Shown here: piece after piece, positions 15,621-23,591 of the stretch
Layout: every line of letters starts with the position of its first letter
How positions within the stretch are numbered: position 1 is the first letter of the stretch
The notes under the pieces: generated by a model
What the model saw: the letters and a program-made list of their open reading frames with translations, nothing else
Database searches by the model: none
Told to the model about the DNA's origin: nothing
Position numbers and translations under genes: made by a program
DNA from: an uncultured Candidatus Saccharibacteria bacterium
GTDB taxonomy: Bacteria > Patescibacteriota > Saccharimonadia > Saccharimonadales > Saccharimonadaceae
DNA length: 51,271 nucleotides
Direction of reading: 5' to 3'
Assembly (NCBI GenBank): GCA_937889535.1
Contig: CALBZW010000005.1
Location: 1 to 51,271, forward strand

Positions 15621-16634
15621 ATGAAGAATGTTTGGGCGGAGTTGCCGCGCGGTTTTATGGTTTTGGCGCCGATGGAAGGCGTGACGGATGTGATTTTTCG
15701 GCAAGTGATTGCGCGGGCGGGGCGACCAGATGTGTTTTTTACGGAGTTTACGAATGTTTCGAGCTATGCGTCGGAACGCGGGCGGGCGAATGCATTGGAG
15801 CGGCTGAAAGTCGTATCGACGGATGCGCCGATTATTGCGCAGATTTGGGGTAAGAATCCAGAGCATTTTAGTGAGCTGGCGGCGGCGCTTGGTGAGTTAG
15901 GGTTTCAGGGACTGGATATTAATATGGGCTGTCCAGATCGGCATGTGAATGCGGCAGGGGGTGGAGCGGCGATGATTCGGACGCCGGAGCTAGCGGTGGA
16001 GTGTATTCGGCGGGCGCAGGCGGCTACGCAGTTGCCAGTGTCAGTAAAAACAAGGCTAGGGTATAGTTATGTGGATGAGTTTCGGGAATGGCTGCCGATA
16101 TTATTAAAAGAAGAGCCGGCGGCGCTTACGGTGCATCTCCGGACGCGAAAAGAAATGTCGAAAGTGCCGGCACATTTTGAGCTGATTCCGGAGATTATTG
16201 GTCTTACGAAAGCCTTTTCGCCGCAGACGAAGCTAATTATTAATGGTGATATTAAAGATTTGACGCAAGTGAAAGAGTTGATGCAGGAATATCCGCAGGT
16301 GGATGGATATATGATTGGGCGGGGTGTGTTTGAGAATCCATATTGTTTCACGGAGCATGTCGGAACGCGCGAGGAGCTACTGGGGTTGTTGCGATATCAG
16401 TTGGATTTGTTTGATGAAGAAGATATGCGGTTGAAACGTGAACGGGCGACGGCGCTCGGTGAGGGGTTGGAGACGTCGGTACGTGGTTTGCCGTTTGACC
16501 CGCTGAAACGGTTCTTTAGGATTTATGTACATAGCTTTGCGGGGGCGGCAGAGCTTCGAGCGAGACTAGTGGAGTGTCGGGATACGCGTGAAGTACGAAA
16601 GACGTTAGCGGAATGGAAGTTTGAGGAGGAGTAA
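15621..16634 (+). CDS. dus: tRNA-dihydrouridine synthase
   Basis: A 337-residue FMN enzyme that reduces specific uridines in the tRNA D-loop. It opens with LAPMEGVTDVIFRQV (the FMN-binding loop). The catalytic cysteine is in INMGCPDRHVN, followed by GGGAAM. VKTRLGY and the motif around VHLRTRKEMSK bind FMN and tRNA, and IINGDIKD and GYMIGRGVFENPY close the barrel. The length fits the family. The start at 15621 (MKNVWAELPRGFM) is chosen from the promoter. Which of the DusA/B/C substrates it modifies is not clear. It is monocistronic and converges with phoH. Confidence 0.93.
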   Translation: MKNVWAELPRGFMVLAPMEGVTDVIFRQVIARAGRPDVFFTEFTNVSSYASERGRANALERLKVVSTDAPIIAQIWGKNPEHFSELAAALGELGFQGLDINMGCPDRHVNAAGGGAAMIRTPELAVECIRRAQAATQLPVSVKTRLGYSYVDEFREWLPILLKEEPAALTVHLRTRKEMSKVPAHFELIPEIIGLTKAFSPQTKLIINGDIKDLTQVKELMQEYPQVDGYMIGRGVFENPYCFTEHVGTREELLGLLRYQLDLFDEEDMRLKRERATALGEGLETSVRGLPFDPLKRFFRIYVHSFAGAAELRARLVECRDTREVRKTLAEWKFEEE

Positions 16635-16660
16635 AAGTGTTGTAAAAATTACAACACTTT
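16634..16660. repeat. Palindromic repeat directly after the dus stop codon
   Basis: AAAGTGTTGTAA and TTACAACACTTT around AAA form a near-perfect palindrome. Close copies lie at 30425-30449 and 33967-33993, and a shorter relative at 33930-33946. The three full copies each touch the stop codon of a gene. Confidence 0.7.
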
Positions 16661-16667
16661 GAGAAAA

Positions 16668-16702
16668 GAAATTGACTCCCGCGAACGAGGAGCCAATTTT
16701 TT
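16668..16702 (+). terminator. Intrinsic terminator of dus
   Basis: AATTG-a-CTCC and GGAG-c-CAATT form a stem followed by T6 on the plus strand. Confidence 0.75.
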
Positions 16703-16734
16703 GAGAAAAAGAACTGGAGGTGAGGAGTGAGGGG

Positions 16735-18105
16735 CTAGAGATACTTGGCAAGGGCCGTAGCGGCGGGTGAACGGATGATTTCGTCAGTGGTCAAATTTAC
16801 AAAAGCGATTTCGGGTTTACCAGCCAGGCGCTTGATAGCATAGGCGAGACCGCAAGAAGTTGGGGTGAGATGAGGATTATTGATCTGGCTTAAATCTCCC
16901 ATTACGACCAGCTTCGAGCCTTCGCCAATTCGCGTCATGACTGCACGGGCTTGTTGGCGACTCATGTCCTGGAATTCGTCGCAAATAATGAAGGAACGCG
17001 TGAGTGAACGGCCGCCGATCTGGACTAAAGGCGTCAGGCTGCAGTGCTGTTCTAAATACTGTTCGGTGAGCTTATCCAAGCTGATGCTACTCTTCTGGCG
17101 TGTAATGCGTAGCACTTCGCGGAGATTATCAATCACGCTGTGCGCCTTGGTGGCGGTCTTTTCGGACGTGTCTCCCGGGACGGCGCCAATGTCATCGCCG
17201 AGTCGCGAATCTCGTGGGCAAATAACGATTTGGTCGTATTGCTGACTTTCGACTCCAGCATAAGCAATCGCAGTGGTGAGGAAAGTCTTGCCGGTACCAA
17301 AGTCACCCTGAACTATAACGATCGGGATGTCTTTGACCGGCGCGAGCAGTGCCTCTATCAGAATAGTTTGCCCGATATTGCGGGGTGAAATCTCGCTGAT
17401 AATTGCTGGACGATGCCGACGTGCATGGCAAGGGGTCAGACGATGGGCAACCGTGTCGTAGCGCATGACATGTCGTTTGCCGGAAGATTCTTGTGTAAAG
17501 ACAATGAACTCGTTCGGCTGAAGTGCAGGCTCGTGCGGAAACATGTGTTGCCATTTATCATTATCCATGGCGATGCCGTTTTCGTAGTCAATATCACAGT
17601 CATTTTTTTGAGAGATAGTGATCGCACGGCGTCCGGTATAAGTCTGGCGTTTTTCGCGAATGACCGGGATATGAGCCGATGCAGCGAGAGCGCGCAGGCC
17701 ATTGTCGTCGGTCAGGATGGCAACTTGTTCTTCCTCCTTTTGCAGTTGGTGTGCGAGGCTGACAGCCTGGTATTCATGTTTGCGCTGGTCGTAGTGCGGT
17801 AGCTTCAGCGGATCAACATTGTCGGGGTCGACGCTGCGGATGCTGATTGGCTGGCCGTCGGCGTGGCGGGCAGAATCGTCAGATTGCTCAAAAACGTCTC
17901 CCAAGACTTTCAAAAGTTCCGGATACCGTTCGTCATCCGGATGCTCGATTCCAAAATCGAGCAGTTTTGGTATATAAGCCCTGGGAATGTAAATTGCCTT
18001 ACATTTGTCGGAAAGCGTTTCAATTTTCTCAGTGAGAAATTCAGGGTTGTCGGCCAGAAATTCTAAGCCTGGCACAACGTTGTAAGTCGTATCTAATTTT
18101 CCCAT
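16735..18105 (-). CDS. PIN-PhoH family ATPase/RNase
   Basis: A 456-residue protein. The N-terminal part is PIN-like, with acidic residues including ILTDDNGLRALAA typical of PIN nucleases. The C-terminal PhoH ATPase has Walker A GDFGTGKT (267-274), a Walker B CDEFQDM (Asp376, Glu377) and MGDLSQINNP. PIN-PhoH (PhoH2) proteins of other bacteria unwind and cleave RNA. YlaK of Bacillus has the same layout. It has a strong Shine-Dalgarno site (AAGGAGG) 8 nt before ATG. Single gene; not tied to phosphate starvation by anything seen here. Confidence 0.88.
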   Translation of the reverse strand: MGKLDTTYNVVPGLEFLADNPEFLTEKIETLSDKCKAIYIPRAYIPKLLDFGIEHPDDERYPELLKVLGDVFEQSDDSARHADGQPISIRSVDPDNVDPLKLPHYDQRKHEYQAVSLAHQLQKEEEQVAILTDDNGLRALAASAHIPVIREKRQTYTGRRAITISQKNDCDIDYENGIAMDNDKWQHMFPHEPALQPNEFIVFTQESSGKRHVMRYDTVAHRLTPCHARRHRPAIISEISPRNIGQTILIEALLAPVKDIPIVIVQGDFGTGKTFLTTAIAYAGVESQQYDQIVICPRDSRLGDDIGAVPGDTSEKTATKAHSVIDNLREVLRITRQKSSISLDKLTEQYLEQHCSLTPLVQIGGRSLTRSFIICDEFQDMSRQQARAVMTRIGEGSKLVVMGDLSQINNPHLTPTSCGLAYAIKRLAGKPEIAFVNLTTDEIIRSPAATALAKYL

Positions 18106-18180
18106 AGTAGATACCTCCTTGTTAATAAATTCAATGCTCGAAGAGCATCTAAGTGAATTATAACAGTTTAGATGGTAAAA

Positions 18181-19695
18181 CTAAAGCGTGGGCTTTTTCG
18201 GTTTTCCGGGGCGGTCAGCTTGGGGTTGGTCGGAGCGATAGCTGAACATAATTGGTGTGCCGACAAAAGGAAATTTTTCGCGGATTTTGCGTTCCAAGAA
18301 ACGCTTATATGACCAATGTAGCAACCCGAGGTCGCGACCGTGGACGACAAACCAAGGTGGACAAGTGTCGGTTTGGACGATATATTTGAGTTTCGGGCGG
18401 GTGTTTTTCAAGCCGGCAGGTGGATGCTCGATGATGGCTTCGCTGAGGATTTTGTTAAGCTCGGAAGTTTTGATTTCGAGATGACGAGTGGCGTCAATTT
18501 CGGTTGCGAGCTCGAAAAGTTTGGTGACGTTTTGACCAGTTTCACTGCTAGTAATAAGAACTGGCGCGTACGGCAAGAAGTTAAAATCGTACTCGAGTTT
18601 ATCGAGAATGTCGTCGAGGGTACGTTTCGTTGGTCGTTTGTCGGCGTCACTTTCGTTTTTAACGTCTTCTTCGAGTACGGCTTCGTCCTTCACTAGGTCG
18701 GCTTTGGTAATGACAATGATAATTCCCTTGCCGGCTTCGATAATTTGCCCGGCGAGTGATTGGTCGAGTTTAGAATGGGGTTCGGTCGCGTCGACGAGCA
18801 AGGCGCAAATATCAGCTTCTTCAATGGCGGCGAGGGTGCGGAGGGCGGAGAATTTTTCGATGCCGACTTCACGCTTGCCGGGTTTGCGCAGACCGGCGGT
18901 GTCGAGGATTTCGAGGGTGCGGCCATGATATTTGACTTCGACGCGATTGACATCGCGGGTAGTTCCCTGACGAGAGCTGACGAGGGCTTGCTGTTTTTGA
19001 CCTAAAGTATTGAAGAGACTGGATTTGCCAACATTCGGACGGCCGATAAGGGCGATTTTTAACGGATTAGTAGAATCCGGTAAGTGATTACCTTCCTTCA
19101 CGAAACCCGCTGTGTCGTCGCCCGTCGTTACGGGGACGCCTTGCTTCGTTCGCTCCCCGTTGGTCGCGAAGAGTTTCGAGGAAGAATGGTAATCGTCTGC
19201 AGATTCTACTAATCTGCTAAGAATTGCAGTTTTGAGGTATTTGAAGCCTTGGCCGGTGGTGGCGGAGAGGCGGAAAGTTTGGTCGGGTTTGATGCCGAGG
19301 CGGAGGAATTCTTCGTCGGGCAGAGACTCGCCGAGGTCGGATTTATTCAGTAGAAGCAGTACTGGCTTGCGGGATTTAAGTGCGCTTTTGGCAATTTGCT
19401 TGTCTTTGTCATCGGGATATTTCGAGGAGTCGAGCGTAAGTAAAATTAAGTCAGCAGCGTCGATGGCGTCGGCGATTTGGTCTTGAATGCCGGCCTCGAA
19501 ATCGTCATCGGGGTCTTTCAGCCCGGCGGTATCGATTAACAGGAAGCGGTCGTCAATGCGTGTCATGACATTGTCGCGAGTCGTGCCTTCTTCGCGCGCC
19601 ACAATCGCAATATTGCGGTGAGCAAAACGGTTCAAAATGCTGGATTTTCCAGCGTTGGTTTGGCCGATTAGGGCGACAATGGGTAGTTTTTTCAT
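18181..19695 (-). CDS. der: GTPase Der with an enlarged inter-domain linker
   Basis: A 504-residue ribosome-assembly GTPase with two G domains and a C-terminal KH-like domain. Domain 1 has GQTNAGKSS, DTAGL and NKSD. Domain 2 has GRPNVGKSS, DTAGLRKPG and TKAD. The KH part starts around AEFDATRHLE-like sequence and ends YKRFLERKIREKFPF and GTPIMF. The start is set at ATG 19695 (MKKLPIVALIG), 9 nt after a TATAAT. Der helps mature the 50S subunit. The oddity is the linker: about 50 codons between the G domains are made of a nested palindromic DNA element (19065-19214). Its length is a multiple of three and it keeps the frame open. Confidence 0.95.
   Translation of the reverse strand: MKKLPIVALIGQTNAGKSSILNRFAHRNIAIVAREEGTTRDNVMTRIDDRFLLIDTAGLKDPDDDFEAGIQDQIADAIDAADLILLTLDSSKYPDDKDKQIAKSALKSRKPVLLLLNKSDLGESLPDEEFLRLGIKPDQTFRLSATTGQGFKYLKTAILSRLVESADDYHSSSKLFATNGERTKQGVPVTTGDDTAGFVKEGNHLPDSTNPLKIALIGRPNVGKSSLFNTLGQKQQALVSSRQGTTRDVNRVEVKYHGRTLEILDTAGLRKPGKREVGIEKFSALRTLAAIEEADICALLVDATEPHSKLDQSLAGQIIEAGKGIIIVITKADLVKDEAVLEEDVKNESDADKRPTKRTLDDILDKLEYDFNFLPYAPVLITSSETGQNVTKLFELATEIDATRHLEIKTSELNKILSEAIIEHPPAGLKNTRPKLKYIVQTDTCPPWFVVHGRDLGLLHWSYKRFLERKIREKFPFVGTPIMFSYRSDQPQADRPGKPKKPTL
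19065..19214. repeat. 150-bp nested palindromic element inserted in frame in der
   Basis: The outer arms are a perfect 13-bp inverted repeat, GATTAGTAGAATC (19065-19077) with GATTCTACTAATC (19202-19214). Inside, GATTACC (19086-19092) pairs with GGTAATC (19188-19194). Next come 11 of 14 matches of TTCCTTCACGAAAC with the complement of the opposite arm, and in the core ACGGGGA (19130-19136) pairs with TCCCCGT (19154-19160). The span is exactly 50 codons and lies between the two G domains, where an insertion is tolerated. Such behaviour is known for Rickettsia palindromic elements; any link to them is only by analogy. Confidence 0.7.
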
Positions 19696-19788
19696 CTTAA
19701 TCTCTATTATAACACAAGTATATCTTTCTATTATAGCACAGATACCATAAAAAGTCAATAGGATAGTGACTTTATAGATAAGATATGA

Positions 19789-19794
19789 TATAAT
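19789..19794 (+). promoter_or_regulatory. -10 box, leaderless start of the membrane glycosylation operon
   Basis: TATAAT (inside TATGATATAAT, an extended -10) with 6 nt to ATG 19801. Confidence 0.6.
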
Positions 19795-19800
19795 TATGGC

Positions 19801-22065
19801 ATGACAAAGCCGTCAGATAAGACAGATGTAGCCGCGTCGCGAAGTCGTAATGAGGAGAAAACGCAGACTGGGCTGGGCCGTGTGGTTGGGAGTAAGTGGC
19901 ACTATGTATTGGTGCTGGTTTTTGCGGCATTGCTTGGCGTAGGGATTTGGTCGCGGCCAGATCAGGTGATGGTGGGGGATGACTATGCGTTTCATGTAGT
20001 GAGACTGCAGAGTGCGGCGCAGGCTTGGCGTAATGGGCAGATTTTGCCGCAGGTTGATCCGGAGGCGTTGGGTGGTTTTGGTTATGCGTATAATTTGTTT
20101 TATGGACCGTTGGTGACGTATGTTGCGGCGGGGCTGGAGTTTGTGATTGGTTCATGGCCGATTGTGATTAATTTGATTTTGGTTTTGTGTCTGATGGGGG
20201 CAGGATTCATGATGTGTTACGCGATGACGCGGGTGACGAAGAATCGGATGCTGGCGCTACTGATCGCGGTGATTTATATGGCGTCGCCGTATTTGTTGAA
20301 CAATATTTATTCGCGCATGGCGCTCGGAGAGGTGACGGCTGCGGTGGCAGCGCCGATTTTGTTGTTAGGACTTTATCAATTGACGGCGCATGAGAAACAT
20401 GCGGCGCGGAGTTTGGCAATAGCGGCCGCGTTGCTGATTTTGTCGCATAGTTTGTCGGCGATGATTTTTGCGTTGATGGCGGCGGTATATGTGTTGATTA
20501 ATATTGATAAAGTATTTAATGTGCGGTGTATTTGGCGAATGATTTTGGCGGTAGCTGTGGCGTTGGGGCTGACGGCATTCTTCACGGCACCGTTGATTGA
20601 GGCGCGACTCGAAGGTAATTATGGAGTCTTCAATCAGGAATATGCTGAGGCGTATTTCGGGGCGAATCCGCAAAGTGTGAACGACCATCGGGTATGGCCG
20701 CAACAACTGGTGACCTTGGATTATGCGAGTGGTGAATATGGTGTGGCGCTCGGAGTAATGGCGATGATCGGGATATTAGGATTTTGGTTTGCTTGGCGGA
20801 CAATCGAGGATCGTGGTGAGCGGAGGTTTGTGACGTCGCTGTATATTATTGGAATGTTGGCGATTGTGGGGATGCTGCCGCTTTTGAATTGGCAGTATTT
20901 GCCGAGCGTGTTTTGGAATATTCAGTTCCCATGGCGCCTGATGATGGTCGCGATGACGGCGTTTAGTGTGGTGGCGGGCTATACGATTTTTGCGCTGGTG
21001 CGGCGGATGTCGGCAGAGAAACAGGCAGTGTGGGCGATAATGGTGGGAGTGCTGGCGGTGTATGTAGTGACGCCGGTGATTATGCCGAACGACGATAGAC
21101 ATTTGGAAGATTTTAGCGAGGCGGAAGAAGATTTGGCGACAGTAGGATTTCAGGCGGAGTATGCGCCGGTTGGTTTGCTTTGCACGGCGGATGATGAGGA
21201 AGATGTGGAGAAAGGTTATGCGTGTAGTTTGGAACGAATTCGGGAAGAATTAAAGACGCGAGGAACGAAGTTAAAGGTGCTTGAGGGGCAGGTGAAGACG
21301 AGCAGGGCGATAAAAGATGGGCTGAATTTGGAGTTTGATGTGCGGAATACGAGCGAACGGGCGGCGGTAGTAGAATTGCCGTTGATTTGGTATCCGGGAT
21401 ACCGGGCGAGGATGGATGGCGTAGAGTTGGTGTCTGGCCAGTCGGAGGATGACGGATTGGTGACAGTGGTGGTGCCGGCGGGCGTGGAAGGTACGGTGCA
21501 GGTGCGATATGAACTCACAAAGCCGACGGAGCTTGGACTGATGATTTCGGCGGGAACGGCGGGGTTGGGGGTAGTTTGGGTAATGATTTCGGGCGTGTAT
21601 GATTGGTATAAGCGACGGAAACAGAAAGAAGTAGATAGTTTGATTGATTCGGTGTGGGAGGCGATGGCGGAAAATGAAAGCCTGGACGACGGTGGGGCAG
21701 GGGCGGTTGTAAATAAACCGAAAAAGAGGGCAACAAAGCGTAAAGCGGAGAATGTATTGCCGGAACCGCCGGAACCGGAAGTGCCGGGGTTGATGCCGAA
21801 TGAGGGTGCTGGTGGAGGTGCAAAAAGGAGTAGCGGTAGGAAGACGAAGACGGTTGCGAGCAAGAAGAAGGCTGATGTGAGTGAAGCGAAAGATGATGCG
21901 GCGCAAGAAAAAGGAGCGGAGAAGCCGGCAACAAAGAAAACTACGACACGCAAAACAACGGCGAGAGTGAAGAGCGTGAAGGCAAAGGAAGAATCTTCGG
22001 AGGCGCAGGATGAGGTTAAACCGCGGGTTACAAAAGTAAAAGCTGGATCTAAAAAGGAGGTATAA
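19801..22065 (+). CDS. Large polytopic membrane protein, GT-C/PTPS-related type, with Lys-rich tail
   Basis: A 754-residue protein. After a short charged N-terminus there are about ten to twelve membrane helices up to residue 435. The first outside loop has PDQVMVGDDYAFHVVRLQSA, like the Asp-containing loop of GT-C glycosyltransferases. An extracytoplasmic beta-rich domain follows, then a last helix near 577-595. The final 150 residues are extremely Lys/Ala/Thr-rich (for example KKTTTRKTTARVKSVKAK), like a histone H1 tail. The membrane part resembles the '6-pyruvoyl-tetrahydropterin synthase-related' membrane family (PF10131), a name unrelated to its likely glycosyl-transfer role. It is followed 2 nt later by a GtrB-like glycosyltransferase, so the pair probably modifies envelope glycans. 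Confidence 0.7.
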   Translation: MTKPSDKTDVAASRSRNEEKTQTGLGRVVGSKWHYVLVLVFAALLGVGIWSRPDQVMVGDDYAFHVVRLQSAAQAWRNGQILPQVDPEALGGFGYAYNLFYGPLVTYVAAGLEFVIGSWPIVINLILVLCLMGAGFMMCYAMTRVTKNRMLALLIAVIYMASPYLLNNIYSRMALGEVTAAVAAPILLLGLYQLTAHEKHAARSLAIAAALLILSHSLSAMIFALMAAVYVLINIDKVFNVRCIWRMILAVAVALGLTAFFTAPLIEARLEGNYGVFNQEYAEAYFGANPQSVNDHRVWPQQLVTLDYASGEYGVALGVMAMIGILGFWFAWRTIEDRGERRFVTSLYIIGMLAIVGMLPLLNWQYLPSVFWNIQFPWRLMMVAMTAFSVVAGYTIFALVRRMSAEKQAVWAIMVGVLAVYVVTPVIMPNDDRHLEDFSEAEEDLATVGFQAEYAPVGLLCTADDEEDVEKGYACSLERIREELKTRGTKLKVLEGQVKTSRAIKDGLNLEFDVRNTSERAAVVELPLIWYPGYRARMDGVELVSGQSEDDGLVTVVVPAGVEGTVQVRYELTKPTELGLMISAGTAGLGVVWVMISGVYDWYKRRKQKEVDSLIDSVWEAMAENESLDDGGAGAVVNKPKKRATKRKAENVLPEPPEPEVPGLMPNEGAGGGAKRSSGRKTKTVASKKKADVSEAKDDAAQEKGAEKPATKKTTTRKTTARVKSVKAKEESSEAQDEVKPRVTKVKAGSKKEV

Positions 22066-22067
22066 AA

Positions 22068-23009
22068 ATGAAAAAAGTAATTTCGATCGTCGTTCCTTGC
22101 TACAATGAGGAAGCGGTGTTGGGGACGTGGTATGATGAGATGACGCGCGTGGCGAAGGAGATGAAGGAAGTTGATTTCGAGTTTGTTCTTGTCGATGACG
22201 GTAGTAGTGACGGAACATTGACGGAAATAGAGAAGTTGGTGCGGAAGGATAGTCGAGTAAGGTTTGTGAGTTTTTCGCGGAATTTCGGTAAAGAGGCGGC
22301 GCTGCTTGCGGGGTTGGAATATGCGAAGGGTGATTATATTGCGACGATGGATGCGGATTTACAAGATCCGCCGAAGTTATTGCCGGAAATGTATAAGTAT
22401 ATTGAGAGCGGAGAGTATGATTGTGTAGGAACGCGACGGGTAAACCGCGATGGTGAACCGCCGATTCGGAGTTTCTTTGCGCGGATTTTTTATAAGTTGA
22501 TTAATCGAATGTCGAAGATTGAGATGGTGGACGGAGCGCGCGATTATCGGCTGATGACGCGACAAATGGTGAATGCGATTATTTCGATGCGAGAATATAA
22601 TCGGTACTCGAAAGGCCTGTTTAGCTTCGTTGGATTTCGGACGAAATGGATTGAGTTTAAGCATGTGGATCGGGCGGCGGGGGAGACGCATTGGTCGTTC
22701 TGGAAGCTATTTGTCTATGCGCTCGAAGGGATTTGCGCGTTTTCGACGGTACCGTTGGTGATTGCGGCGGTGTTGGGGTTGCTGTTTTGCTTCGTAGCAT
22801 TCGTGATGATCGTGGTGATTATCGTAAAAACGCTAGCGTTTGGCGATCCGGTGAGCGGATGGCCAAGTATGATTTGTGTGGTGCTGATGGTGGGGGGATT
22901 GCAAATGTTGGCATTAGGAGTGATTGGGCAGTATCTTGCGAAAACGTATTTAGAAACAAAGCAACGGCCGGTATATATTGTGCGGGTGACAGATGAAGAT
23001 GTGAAGTAA
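22068..23009 (+). CDS. GtrB/DPM1-like polyprenyl-phosphate glycosyltransferase
   Basis: A 313-residue GT2 enzyme. The catalytic domain has IVVPCYNEE, VLVDDGSSDGT, GKEAALLAGLEYAKGD, the metal-binding MDADLQDPP and the acceptor-site region GARDYRLM. Two C-terminal helices (about 224-256 and 263-285) anchor it, as in bactoprenol glucosyl transferases. It moves a sugar from a nucleotide donor onto undecaprenyl phosphate at the inner face. A membrane GT-C protein then uses it; the preceding gene is the obvious partner. It has a perfect Shine-Dalgarno site (AAAGGAGG) overlapping the end of the upstream gene. The sugar cannot be predicted. Confidence 0.9.
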   Translation: MKKVISIVVPCYNEEAVLGTWYDEMTRVAKEMKEVDFEFVLVDDGSSDGTLTEIEKLVRKDSRVRFVSFSRNFGKEAALLAGLEYAKGDYIATMDADLQDPPKLLPEMYKYIESGEYDCVGTRRVNRDGEPPIRSFFARIFYKLINRMSKIEMVDGARDYRLMTRQMVNAIISMREYNRYSKGLFSFVGFRTKWIEFKHVDRAAGETHWSFWKLFVYALEGICAFSTVPLVIAAVLGLLFCFVAFVMIVVIIVKTLAFGDPVSGWPSMICVVLMVGGLQMLALGVIGQYLAKTYLETKQRPVYIVRVTDEDVK

Positions 23010-23055
23010 GAAAGTGGTTCCCAAGGGCGGGGTTTTGTGTTATACTACTGGTAGT

Positions 23056-23132
23056 GGTCTCGTCGTCTAGTGGTCCAGGACGCCTGGTTCTCATCCAGGA
23101 AATCGCGGGTTCGACTCCCGCCGGGACTACCA
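23056..23132 (+). tRNA. tRNA-Glu (CTC), CCA encoded
   Basis: The acceptor GGTCTCG pairs with CGGGACT. The D-arm has TCTAGTGGTCCAGGA, the anticodon arm CCTGG-TTCTCAT-CCAGG gives CTC (reads GAG), and the T-arm is GCGGG-TTCGACT-CCCGC. The discriminator is A and CCA is encoded. TATACT at 23041-23046 is a probable -10. Cassette D ends only 18 bp beyond, so the tRNA 3' end could have been an integration site. Confidence 0.95.
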
Positions 23133-23150
23133 TTTTTGTTTTTGAGTATT

Positions 23151-23551
23151 GAAAGATCGGCACCGAAACGGGCAAGCACAGCGGAGGGGGCGACCATTAT
23201 AACGAACGGCGTTATTTGATGGGTTGACAGTCGTAGGATTTGAATTGAAGATATAGGCATGGGTAGATGAGATAGAGGTACGCGACCGAAGTGAAGCTTC
23301 GTTGCCGACGTTGTTGACGTTGCCGTTGTCTAAGTTGACGTTCCCGCTACGGACAAAAGCCCGGTATGATGTGAGTTATACAACGGAGAAGTTGTTTCTT
23401 GTTTGTTCAGCCTCGTCTAAGCAAATGACAAACCTCTTAATTCCCTTATAAAACATAGGAGGACAACTTCACGATCTTTCAGTTGAGGTAGTGCGGTAGC
23501 TGGAGCATGATCTCAGTGGCGACCGGTAGACCCCATGGACTTTACATCCAC
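23151..23551 (-). ncRNA. Structured RNA cassette D with Asn-rich lectin-like template segment
   Basis: On the minus strand the extended -10 TG-C-TAAAAT (23558-23566) is 6 nt from GTGGAT at 23551. Then come the hairpin TGGA...TCCATGG, box CTGAGATCATGCTCC, box GAAAGATCGTGAAGTTGTCCTCC, a variable stretch, and GCTTTTGTCCGTAGCGGG. The segment is crowded with AAC codons (SGNVNLDNGNVNNVGN...), then SRTSISSTHAYIFN, NPTTVNPSNNAVRYNG and PLRC. No stop follows: the frame runs on through the 3' box (CGATCTTTC, 23151-23159) into the tRNA. It is therefore unlikely to be a functional protein gene. The AAC-richness is what a template for adenine-directed mutagenesis would show. Confidence 0.6.
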
Positions 23552-23557
23552 AAAGTT

Positions 23558-23585
23558 ATTTTAGCATAAGTGAATATGATATAAT
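23558..23585. promoter_or_regulatory. Back-to-back extended -10 promoters of cassettes D and E
   Basis: Minus: TG-C-TAAAAT with 6 nt to the D start. Plus: TG-A-TATAAT (23577-23585) with 6 nt to the E start at 23592. Only 40 bp separate the two RNA starts. Confidence 0.6.
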
Positions 23586-23591
23586 CGAGAC

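Noticed and set aside
21271..22218. 315-residue minus-strand frame opposite the membrane-protein/glycosyltransferase genes
   Set aside because: Arg/His/Pro-rich composition typical of an antisense shadow of Lys/Ala-rich coding sequence; no motif.
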